Shown here: in pieces, positions 6,737 to 12,381 of the stretch | How the letters are laid out: each line of letters starts with the position of its first letter | How positions within the stretch are numbered: the first letter of the stretch is position 1 | From: a bacterium | GTDB lineage: Bacteria; Patescibacteriota; Minisyncoccia; Phycocordibacterales; UBA2163 | Direction: 5' to 3' | Length of the DNA stretch: 15,288 nucleotides | NCBI GenBank assembly: GCA_018648925.1 | Contig: JABGQE010000001.1 | Span: 24,715 to 40,002 of the forward strand | The notes under the pieces: model-generated | Seen by the model: only the letters and a program-made list of their open reading frames with translations | Databases searched by the model: none | Told to the model about the DNA's origin: nothing | Program-made: the position numbers and the translations under genes

Positions 6737-7281
6737 TCTTCAAACAATACAGGTATCTCTAATGCGTCGTCGTGTTCTGGCAACCCTGAAGCATTATCTT
6801 TCTTTAGTATCAATATTCCGTTGTTTTTATAGTCCGGAGCCTCAAATTCAAGTACTGCGCTAAACGGTACAAACTCTTCTACCATTGCATTCTCACCCGC
6901 ACTCGCGAACCCTTCGGCTATTATCCTTCCGTCCCAATCAGTTAGTACTACAGGGAAGTCTCCTTCAAAAAACCACATACCTCTTGCCTGCCCTGTAATA
7001 CTTAACGGACTTTTAATAACCTGATTCGGGCGTGGTGTATCAATACGGATAAGATCCATCTTTTCTAATTCATTACCTATGTTTTCTACAAATGTTTCTC
7101 CCCCTGCACGACATCGTCTTGGATAGCTTTCCATCGCTGGATTACCAGCTTCAATACATTCTATAAAATTAGTTATTTGAGTTACGTAATCATTAGAATC
7201 TTTTTTATACACAAATAGCCCAGCAACTACTACCAAGAAAATAATCAATATAGAAAATATGATCCAAATGTTTGATCCCAT
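6733..7281 (-). CDS. Membrane-anchored protein with Cys motif and Gmad2 immunoglobulin-like domain
   Basis: The 182-residue protein has an N-terminal membrane anchor (about 4-24, WIIFSILIIFLVVVAGLFVY) with the bulk predicted outside the cell. Residues 39-66 hold a compact motif, F-I-E-C-I-E-A-G-N-P-A-M-E-S-Y-P-R-R-C, in which C42 and C57 could form a disulfide. I associate this motif with secreted Patescibacteria proteins. From about 79 to the end (TPRPNQVIKSPLSITGQARGM onwards, minus its first residue) the pattern is that of the Gmad2 bacterial immunoglobulin-like domain, found in spore germination and other envelope proteins. Function is unknown; an envelope or surface role is inference. 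It overlaps the downstream peptidase gene by 4 nt. Its promoter appears to produce a leaderless transcript. Confidence 0.8.
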   Translation of the reverse strand: MGSNIWIIFSILIIFLVVVAGLFVYKKDSNDYVTQITNFIECIEAGNPAMESYPRRCRAGGETFVENIGNELEKMDLIRIDTPRPNQVIKSPLSITGQARGMWFFEGDFPVVLTDWDGRIIAEGFASAGENAMVEEFVPFSAVLEFEAPDYKNNGILILKKDNASGLPEHDDALEIPVLFEE

Positions 7282-7287
7282 AGATTT

Positions 7288-7316
7288 ATTATAACAGATA
7301 TTTTGTGTCCTGAATC
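7288..7316 (-). promoter_or_regulatory. Promoter placing the transcription start at the Gmad2 gene ATG (leaderless)
   Basis: On the minus strand a perfect TATAAT (7288-7293) ends exactly 6 nt before the ATG at 7279-7281, which puts +1 on or beside the A of the start codon. The -35 at 17-nt spacing (GATTCA, 7311-7316) is weak. A leaderless message fits the lack of any Shine-Dalgarno sequence. Confidence 0.6.
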
Positions 7317-7345
7317 ACTAAATATTTATTGTTCTTAACACTTTG

Positions 7346-7417
7346 TGACCCTACTGAGAATCGAACTCAGATTACCGCCTTGAGAAGGCGATGTCCTAAC
7401 CGTTAGACGATAGGGCC
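7346..7417 (-). tRNA. tRNA-Glu (anticodon CUC)
   Basis: The minus strand folds into a full cloverleaf of 72 nt. It has a 7-bp acceptor stem GGCCCTA/TAGGGTC with one G-T pair and a D arm GTCT/GGAC. The anticodon stem TCGCC/GGCGG carries loop TTCTCAA, so the anticodon at positions 34-36 is CTC. The variable loop has 4 nt and the T arm is CTGAG-TTCGATT-CTCAG. The discriminator base is A. CCA is not encoded (the next bases are CAA), so it must be added after transcription. It reads GAG only, so a UUC-anticodon tRNA-Glu should exist elsewhere. It begins 24 nt after the murF-like stop. Confidence 0.95.
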
Positions 7418-7427
7418 ATTAGTACAA

Positions 7428-7436
7428 AATATACCA
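7428..7436 (-). promoter_or_regulatory. Possible extended -10 promoter for tRNA-Glu
   Basis: The minus strand reads TGGTATATT, an extended -10 (TGn plus TATATT). It lies between the murF-like stop and the tRNA and places the start near 7421, 4 nt before the mature 5' end. No convincing -35 is seen. The tRNA could also be processed from the dcw transcript. Confidence 0.4.
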
Positions 7437-7441
7437 ATCTT

Positions 7442-8755
7442 TTACCTTTTTTTCCACTCTTCCTCTTGGCGCACCAGAAGTTTATACTTTCTATCTGGCT
7501 CTGCCATTACTTTCTCAACAACCTTCTCTGCGCGTATTGACTGCGAACCTTTTACTAATACTGTGTCGTTCTCTCCTATTATCTTCTCAAGCTTCTCCCC
7601 CGCACTTACTGAATCATTAAATGTAAATATATCGCGCTTCTTCATCTTTGCTTCATTTGCACCTTGTGCTATGTATTTAGACCGCACTCCTATTGTAATA
7701 AGTATATCAGCAGTTTCTGCTACTAGTTTTCCTATTTTTATATGCTCATCGTAAGAATGCTCACCAAGCTCTAACATATCTCCAAGCACTGCAATTTTTC
7801 TCCCTGTAGTACTCACACTCTTAAGAGTATTAAGTGCCTCTGCTGTAGCAGTAGGCGATGCATTGTAGCTGTCATCTATTATCGTTGAATTATTAATACC
7901 ATCTATCAAACGCATCCTCCCTGGTGCTGGTTCGTGCATTACTAGTGCAGTTTCCATCTTCACAATGTTCAAACCCTGAGAAATACCTATAGCAAGAGCT
8001 GAAAGTATCGGGTAGATATGCTGTTTACCTATAACACCTTTAAGCTCTACTGGAATACTGTTACCGCTATAATCAACCCTAAACGTTATTCCTGTCGGCT
8101 TATTGTCTTTATATATAATATTTTCATCTGACGCGACGACACTTGAACCTGTTGTATATCCATATGTAAACACTTTTTTACCTGCCTTGCCGGCAGGCAG
8201 GTCTGAAACCAATGCTTTCATACCAAATGCTTTTTTGTCGTCACTATTTACCACAAACACACCTTCATCTTTAAGAGCTTTTACAAGATAACTTTTTTCT
8301 TTAACCACCTCTTCTGTATTATTAAAAAATTCCACATGCACAGGAACGTCAGGTAAGTGCGTCATCACCACAGCGTCAGGCTTAAGCCATTTTGAAATAC
8401 TCTCTATGTCTCCGGGCCTGTCTGCACCAACCTCAAGGACAAGCCACTTAGGATAATGATTTTTCATTATGATAAGACTAAATCCATCTATTATATTTTT
8501 GAACCATCCAGATACACTGTTCCACGCATTTGGAAGTCCTAAAATAGTAAGAGGTACTCCAACTTCACTATTAAAACTCTTTTCACTTTTACGCACAAAA
8601 GACATAGAACTTAATACTGTATAAATAGCATCTTTTGAAGAAGTCTTACCAATATTACCAGTAACAGCAACAATTTTTGGCTTATACTTTTTAAGCACTA
8701 GTTTTGCTTCTAGTGTGATTATATAAACTACAATTTTTTTAAAAATATTTTTCAT
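7442..8755 (-). CDS. murF: MurF-like Mur ligase (UDP-MurNAc-tripeptide:D-Ala-D-Ala ligase), lacking domain 1
   Basis: This is an ATP-dependent ligase of peptidoglycan precursor synthesis in the cytoplasm. The P-loop region VAVTGNIGKTSSKDAI (about 29-44) starts the central domain. LVLEVGADRPGDI (106-117), the K154-containing VKEKSYLV segment (position of the carbamylated lysine) and NSDD follow. PAPGRMRLI, IIDDSYNASPTATAEAL and VLGDMLELGEHSYDEH are the C-terminal MurF signatures. At 437 residues it begins only about 28 residues before the P-loop, so the UDP-substrate-binding N-terminal domain of classical MurF is missing. A short hydrophobic helix (KIVVYIITLEAKLVLKKY) stands in its place. Residues 186-192 (LPAGKAG) are encoded by a palindromic repeat inserted in frame. 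The dcw position supports MurF, though another Mur-type ligase cannot be excluded. Confidence 0.8.
   Translation of the reverse strand: MKNIFKKIVVYIITLEAKLVLKKYKPKIVAVTGNIGKTSSKDAIYTVLSSMSFVRKSEKSFNSEVGVPLTILGLPNAWNSVSGWFKNIIDGFSLIIMKNHYPKWLVLEVGADRPGDIESISKWLKPDAVVMTHLPDVPVHVEFFNNTEEVVKEKSYLVKALKDEGVFVVNSDDKKAFGMKALVSDLPAGKAGKKVFTYGYTTGSSVVASDENIIYKDNKPTGITFRVDYSGNSIPVELKGVIGKQHIYPILSALAIGISQGLNIVKMETALVMHEPAPGRMRLIDGINNSTIIDDSYNASPTATAEALNTLKSVSTTGRKIAVLGDMLELGEHSYDEHIKIGKLVAETADILITIGVRSKYIAQGANEAKMKKRDIFTFNDSVSAGEKLEKIIGENDTVLVKGSQSIRAEKVVEKVMAEPDRKYKLLVRQEEEWKKR
8181..8201. repeat. GC-rich palindromic repeat inside the murF-like gene (encodes LPAGKAG)
   Basis: The arms CCTGCC (8181-8186) and GGCAGG (8196-8201) enclose TTGCCGGCA, giving a near-perfect 21-bp palindrome with one unpaired T. 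Its length of 21 keeps the reading frame and adds seven residues between the fold's SD and KKVFTYG segments. It shares its sequence with the element at 12155-12174 and is much more GC-rich than its surroundings. Confidence 0.85.
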
Positions 8756-8756
8756 T

Positions 8757-10463
8757 TTATCTATCAGGTGGTACTTCGTAATAATTTATTAAAAACTTTA
8801 CTGTATCTATAAAAGGATGTGTAAGAGTCTGCGATGCATACCGCACTTCTTTTGGCTCTATAGTATATAGAAATACAAGATACTGTGCATCATATGCTGG
8901 GAAGTAGCCGAAAAATGAATGTAAAAACTTGTCTTCATAATACCCACCTTCTTTTAAATCAGCGATTTGCGCAGTGCCGGTTTTAGCAGCTACAGAATAA
9001 TTATCAAGCTTTACTGCACCACCCAAAAGTGCCTCATCAACCACCTTTACTAGCATACGTGTCACCTCTTGCACGCTCTCCTCTTTTAACACTCTTTCGT
9101 CTACAAAAGTCATTGTTTTTGAAAGTCCAGAAGTATATTTAATTTTCTTTGCCAAATGTGGAGTTATGAGTTTACCACCATTTGCCAGTACTGACAAAGC
9201 TCTCACGGTACTTATGGGAGTCATGGCTATACCTTGCCCAAATGAAGCTGTAGCATATTCAAGGTCTCTTGGAGAGTCTAAATTGTCTACAAGTCCTGCA
9301 CTCTCGTTTGGCAGATCAATCCCTGTTTCATCCCCGACTCCAAAACTAAGCATATAGTCAGCAAAGCGCTTATTACCCATCTCACCTACAACAAAGGCGA
9401 CACCTGTGTTTAAAGACTGACTAAGCACTTCTTGCATTGGTACACGCCCACGACTCTTTCCGTCATAGTTTGATATAGTATAGCCATTAAGATCTATCTT
9501 TCCAGCATCATAGTACGTAGTAGTAGCTGTCACGGCTCCTGCATCAACTCCTGCAACCATAGTAAGAGGTTTTATAATAGAACCCATCTCATAGACACTT
9601 TCCACAATAGGATTTGAAAACACAGAAGCTTCTTTTTCTTCCCCAAACTCATTTACATTAAAGTTGGGATACACTGCCAGTGCATGTATCTCACCATTTT
9701 GTGGATTTATTATAACCCCTGCCGTCTGTCTTGAATTCCATCTTTCACTGACTTCTTCTATTTTCTCCTCTAAGAAAAGCTGCACGGATGGCTCAATAGA
9801 TACCATAACGTCACCAGAGCGATTACCTTTTTTAAACACTGCACTGTTTATATTGGCAAAAATCTCTGCGAAAAAGTTAATGTACATTCCGTCACTATTA
9901 CGTTCTAGCACATCATTATAATATCTCTCAAGCCCATACCTTCCAGCAAATTCGTCACCTATAAAACCAACAAATCCTAGTGTTTGCGCTGCTAAATTTT
10001 CTCCTGGGTAAAAACGCCACCTGTCTTTATATATATTTACTCCGTCTATATCTAGATTCTCTATAGCGTGTGCAGTGTCTGGATCAACTTGTTTTGCTAT
10101 CTCCTCATATGGGTCGTTCTTTTTACCAGCACGCAAAAAGAATGTATCTTGGTCTATTTCTATAAGAGTAGATATTTTCTCATAAGCATCTTCTGCGTCT
10201 TTCAAATCCTTAGGGCTTATTGCGAGCGTAAAACCAGAACGTAGCGTTGCTCCAGAGACAAGCCTTCCGTCTTTGTCATTGAGAAATATTGAACCTCTGT
10301 TATATAAATCCTGCCCTGCATTAGTATATTGCCTATCTGCATCATTACTAAAATCCTCACCATGTATTATCTGCACAAAATAAAGCCGCCCTAGGAGAAT
10401 AATGGCGACTAAAAATACAATACCTGATATTATACGAATTCTAATCAAAAGCTCTGATTTCAT
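8757..10463 (-). CDS. ftsI: Class B penicillin-binding protein (FtsI/PBP3-like transpeptidase)
   Basis: This is a septal peptidoglycan transpeptidase, anchored in the membrane with its catalytic domain outside. It has an N-terminal membrane helix (about 11-31, ISGIVFLVAIILLGRLYFVQ from residue 12) followed by the pedestal domain with R-G-x-I-F (NRGSIFLNDKDG, about 55-66). The transpeptidase domain has all three motifs: S295-x-x-K298 in YEMGSIIKPLTM, S350-L-N352 in SQSLNTG, and K494-T-G-T in AAKTGTAQIAD. The length, 568 residues, is normal. No PASTA domains are present. The sequence position between the ftsL-like gene and the murF-like gene is that of ftsI in dcw clusters. YEMGSII replaces the usual YEPGSTF, a conservative change that keeps Ser and Lys. 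The start is ATG 10461-10463. Confidence 0.95.
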   Translation of the reverse strand: MKSELLIRIRIISGIVFLVAIILLGRLYFVQIIHGEDFSNDADRQYTNAGQDLYNRGSIFLNDKDGRLVSGATLRSGFTLAISPKDLKDAEDAYEKISTLIEIDQDTFFLRAGKKNDPYEEIAKQVDPDTAHAIENLDIDGVNIYKDRWRFYPGENLAAQTLGFVGFIGDEFAGRYGLERYYNDVLERNSDGMYINFFAEIFANINSAVFKKGNRSGDVMVSIEPSVQLFLEEKIEEVSERWNSRQTAGVIINPQNGEIHALAVYPNFNVNEFGEEKEASVFSNPIVESVYEMGSIIKPLTMVAGVDAGAVTATTTYYDAGKIDLNGYTISNYDGKSRGRVPMQEVLSQSLNTGVAFVVGEMGNKRFADYMLSFGVGDETGIDLPNESAGLVDNLDSPRDLEYATASFGQGIAMTPISTVRALSVLANGGKLITPHLAKKIKYTSGLSKTMTFVDERVLKEESVQEVTRMLVKVVDEALLGGAVKLDNYSVAAKTGTAQIADLKEGGYYEDKFLHSFFGYFPAYDAQYLVFLYTIEPKEVRYASQTLTHPFIDTVKFLINYYEVPPDR

Positions 10464-10488
10464 ATCACTATGATACCATCTTTTTAGC

Positions 10489-10800
10489 TTAGTTTTCGAG
10501 ACTCAACTTTGCAAATGACTTGCGTGCAACAAATCTTTTACTTGCTAGCTTTGTAAATCCGGCCTTATTTGCAAATTCTTTATTTATAGTATTTTTGTGT
10601 GCGATGTATTCAAACTCAAGCTCACTTATAGCAGAACTTACTACAACCACATCATTGTTGATTTCTTCTCTTACAATGACATTAACTATAGATTTGCTTA
10701 TAAAATAACCATAAAAACCAAGCAATATGAAAACTATCGCTATTAGCGCTGTAAATGCTCTTTTTTCGAAAATATTAATTTGTAATGTTTTACTTCTCAT
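10489..10800 (-). CDS. FtsL-like small bitopic division protein
   Basis: The protein has 103 residues from ATG 10798-10800. It has a short basic cytoplasmic segment, one membrane helix (about 14-35, FTALIAIVFILLGFYGYFIS and flanks) and an extracellular helix with heptad-like spacing (VVVVSSAISELEFEYIAHKN). It ends in a basic tail. This is the architecture of FtsL/DivIC, which hold FtsI/FtsW at the septum. Sequence conservation in that family is low, so the call rests on topology, size and position between rsmH and ftsI. The frame stays open to a TTG at 10813-10815 overlapping rsmH. The ATG 1 nt after the rsmH stop is preferred. Confidence 0.75.
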   Translation of the reverse strand: MRSKTLQINIFEKRAFTALIAIVFILLGFYGYFISKSIVNVIVREEINNDVVVVSSAISELEFEYIAHKNTINKEFANKAGFTKLASKRFVARKSFAKLSLEN

Positions 10801-10801
10801 T

Positions 10802-11692
10802 TTATTTTTTTTCAAATATTCTTAATTTTGCGCTCCTTGAACGCGGATTTGCTTTTACCTCCTCTCTTTGAGGTGCAATAGGCTTTTTGGTAATAATTTC
10901 TCCCACGGAAGCCTCTTTTTGCTCTTTGAAGAAGATTTTTACCACTCTGTCTTCAATACTGTGGAATGAAATAACTGCTAGTCTACCATTCTCCTCTAGA
11001 GCCTCTATTGCTTTAGGGAGAACTTCTTTAAGTGCTCCTATTTCATCATTTACCGTAATCCTCAAAGCTTGGAAGGTTTTTGTAGCAAAGTGTATCTTCT
11101 TATGCTTATACCAACTCGGTACTGCTTTTTCTATTACACTTACCAAATCTTGCGTAGTCTCTATAGATTTTTCTTTTCTTGACTCAACGATCTTACTTGC
11201 AATATGTCTTGAGAATGTCTCCCCGCCGTATCCATAAATAATGTCTGCAATATTTTCTTCATCCCAACTATTTACGATTTCTCTTGCAGTTAGATCATCT
11301 TCTGTTGGATTGTCTTTCAGAGTCATTAAAAGTTTTTCATCTCTCCCAAAACTAAACCCTCTACCCCCATCATCCATCTGGTCTGAACTAAAACCGAGAT
11401 CAATTAATATTGCATTAACTTTTTCTATTCCAACTTTTGCAATAACTTTGTCTAAGTTTCTAAAGTTATCTTTCTCTAAGATGATTTTGCATTTTGCATT
11501 TTTCAGATTCTTTTTTGCTTCATCAAGCGCTCCTTGATCCAAATCAATGCCGATAAGTGTTCCACTTTTTCCAATAAGCTCACAGATCTCTTTTGAATGG
11601 CCTCCGCGGTTTAAAGTCCCATCAACTACCACATCTCCTTCTTGGAGACTAAGTGAATCAATAACTTCTTTTAAAAGAACTGGAATATGCAT
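10802..11692 (-). CDS. rsmH: 16S rRNA (cytosine-1402 N4)-methyltransferase RsmH
   Basis: The enzyme methylates N4 of C1402 in the decoding centre of 16S rRNA, using S-adenosylmethionine. The N-terminus MHIPVLLKEVIDSL is typical. The SAM site VVDGTLNRGGHS (about 22-33) and IGIDLDQGAL (48-57) form motif I and the acidic loop. ILIDLGFSSDQMDDGGRGFSF, WDEENIADIIYGYGGE, ATKTFQALRITVNDEIGALK and AVISFHSIEDRVVKIFF are all family signatures. The C-terminal ANPRSRSAKLRIFEK closes the family pattern. At 296 residues it is of normal length. It is 1 nt from mraZ upstream and 1 nt from the ftsL-like gene. A weak AGGA lies before its ATG. Confidence 0.97.
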   Translation of the reverse strand: MHIPVLLKEVIDSLSLQEGDVVVDGTLNRGGHSKEICELIGKSGTLIGIDLDQGALDEAKKNLKNAKCKIILEKDNFRNLDKVIAKVGIEKVNAILIDLGFSSDQMDDGGRGFSFGRDEKLLMTLKDNPTEDDLTAREIVNSWDEENIADIIYGYGGETFSRHIASKIVESRKEKSIETTQDLVSVIEKAVPSWYKHKKIHFATKTFQALRITVNDEIGALKEVLPKAIEALEENGRLAVISFHSIEDRVVKIFFKEQKEASVGEIITKKPIAPQREEVKANPRSRSAKLRIFEKK

Positions 11693-11693
11693 A

Positions 11694-12128
11694 CTAAACT
11701 ATTCCTATTTCTCCGAGCTTCTCTGCCATAGAGTCTGCTTGTCGCTCGATCTTCTTCTTATAGTCGTTCCATTTCTTCTCATCCCAGATCTCTACTCTTG
11801 TCTGCACACCTGCAAGCACTACCTTGTCCTTAAGAGATGCGAAGTCTCGCAAATATTCTGGCACAAGGATTCTTCCTAGTGAATCTATAGATGCTTCTAT
11901 TGCACCAGAGAGGATGAACCTATTGAACCCTCTTGTGTCAGCCTTTCCTACTCCAAGCCCTGCAAGCTTTTCTGAAATCTTTTTCCATTCGTTAATAGGA
12001 TATACGAACAGACAATTATCTAGCCCGCGAGTTACGACAACTTTCTTTCCAAGTTCCCTGCGGAATTTTGAAGGAAGCGAAAGACGCTTCTTCGGGTCAA
12101 TTGTGTGTGTATACTCGCCTATTAACAT
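11694..12128 (-). CDS. mraZ: MraZ transcriptional regulator of the dcw cluster
   Basis: This is a DNA-binding regulator and the first gene of the cluster. The protein has 144 residues and two SpoVT/AbrB-like half domains: MLIGEYTHTIDPKKRLSLPSKFRREL (1-26) and GAIEASIDSLGRILVPEYLRDFA (about 74-96). Each ends in the D-x-x-x-R-x-x-x-P motif. The start at 12126-12128 is chosen because it gives the family's canonical N-terminus. The frame continues upstream to a TTG at 12219-12221, but that stretch passes through the leader hairpins and the palindromic repeat. Family members bind tandem direct repeats upstream of their own gene, and repeats of that type are present at 12256-12306. No Shine-Dalgarno sequence directly precedes the ATG. 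Confidence 0.96.
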   Translation of the reverse strand: MLIGEYTHTIDPKKRLSLPSKFRRELGKKVVVTRGLDNCLFVYPINEWKKISEKLAGLGVGKADTRGFNRFILSGAIEASIDSLGRILVPEYLRDFASLKDKVVLAGVQTRVEIWDEKKWNDYKKKIERQADSMAEKLGEIGIV

Positions 12129-12154
12129 ATTTTTTCTTTCTGTAATGATTTTTC

Positions 12155-12174
12155 CCTGCCTGCCGGCAGGCCGG
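12155..12174. repeat. Second copy of the GC-rich palindromic repeat, in the mraZ leader
   Basis: The 20-bp element begins CCTGCCTGCC at 12155 and continues GGCAGGCCGG to 12174. It is palindromic except for the last arm, where CC replaces CA. It shares the CCTGCC...GCCGGCAGG core with 8181-8201 but is non-coding here, 27 nt before the mraZ ATG. Read in the mraZ frame it would give RPAGRQG. Confidence 0.8.
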
Positions 12175-12177
12175 TCC

Positions 12178-12253
12178 CCTCCTAAACCTTCATAGAATAA
12201 AGATTTAGGAGGAGAACCCAAAGGATATGTAGTATGGTAAACCGTATCCTTTG
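12178..12253 (-). promoter_or_regulatory. Two strong stem-loops in the mraZ 5' leader
   Basis: The first hairpin in the transcript pairs 12219-12227 with 12245-12253 (9-bp perfect stem, CAAAGGATA/TATCCTTTG, 17-nt loop). The second pairs 12178-12186 with 12204-12212 (CCTCCTAAA/TTTAGGAGG, 9 bp, 17-nt loop), so that an AGGAGG sequence is sequestered by CCTCC. Together with the palindromic repeat at 12155-12174 they fill most of the leader of about 150 nt between the promoter and mraZ. The AGGAGG lies about 50 nt from the mraZ ATG, too far to be its ribosome binding site. No known riboswitch class is recognised. Confidence 0.65.
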
Positions 12254-12255
12254 AA

Positions 12256-12306
12256 TTCCCACTTCATACCACTACCATACTAGTATATAACACTTCATAC
12301 CACTTC
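12256..12306 (-). promoter_or_regulatory. MraZ-box operator: four 10-bp direct repeats in two tandem pairs
   Basis: On the minus strand the units are GAAGTGGTAT (12297-12306), GAAGTGTTAT (12287-12296), GTAGTGGTAT (12266-12275) and GAAGTGGGAA (12256-12265). Each pair has an exact 10-bp period, and the pairs are separated by 11 bp that contain most of the -10. MraZ proteins are known to bind short direct repeats of about this spacing (TGGG-type in enterobacteria, AAAGTG-type in mollicutes). Placement between -35 and -10 and just after the -10 suits autorepression. Confidence 0.8.
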
Positions 12307-12311
12307 ATCAA
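12282..12311 (-). promoter_or_regulatory. Promoter of the mraZ-dcw operon
   Basis: On the minus strand TTGATG (12306-12311) is the -35 and TATACT (12282-12287) the -10, with an 18-nt spacer. The predicted transcription start is near 12275. One MraZ-box pair lies in the spacer and the other begins at the start site. Confidence 0.75.
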
Positions 12312-12316
12312 TATAG

Positions 12317-12325
12317 TTATCCACA
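12317..12325. promoter_or_regulatory. Consensus DnaA box 9-mer upstream of the mraZ promoter
   Basis: The plus strand reads TTATCCACA, an exact match to the consensus DnaA box, 5 bp upstream of the mraZ -35. It is a single site; no AT-rich unwinding region or box cluster is present, so it is not an origin. Confidence 0.5.
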
Positions 12326-12359
12326 GTAAAACACCGAGGTAATACCTCGGTGTTTTACT
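12325..12359 (-). terminator. Strong intrinsic terminator downstream of lysS
   Basis: A perfect 16-bp stem (12325-12340 with 12344-12359) has a 3-nt loop. The inner half is GC-rich (CACCGAGG/CCTCGGTG) and the outer part is AAAA/TTTT. It lies 22 nt after the lysS stop and would end that transcript before the mraZ promoter. Its symmetry means it could also work on the plus strand. Confidence 0.85.
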
Positions 12360-12381
12360 TGTTTAAAGGTTTATTTTTAGA

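Noticed and set aside
8181..8201. Frameshift or sequencing error in the murF-like gene
   Set aside because: The insert is 21 nt, keeps the frame and matches a second genomic copy, so it is a genuine inserted repeat.
10801..10815. TTG start for the ftsL-like gene overlapping rsmH
   Set aside because: An ATG 1 nt after the rsmH stop fits the spacing of the other dcw genes and keeps the basic N-terminus.
12129..12221. N-terminal extension of MraZ from a TTG at 12219-12221
   Set aside because: The extension runs through hairpins and a palindromic repeat, and the family's N-terminus starts exactly at the ATG 12126-12128.
12256..12306. Short direct repeats as a CRISPR array
   Set aside because: The units are 10 bp, contiguous and without spacers of typical length, and fit an operator.
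12317..12325. Replication origin at the DnaA box
   Set aside because: Only one box is visible, there is no dnaA or dnaN gene and no AT-rich unwinding cluster.
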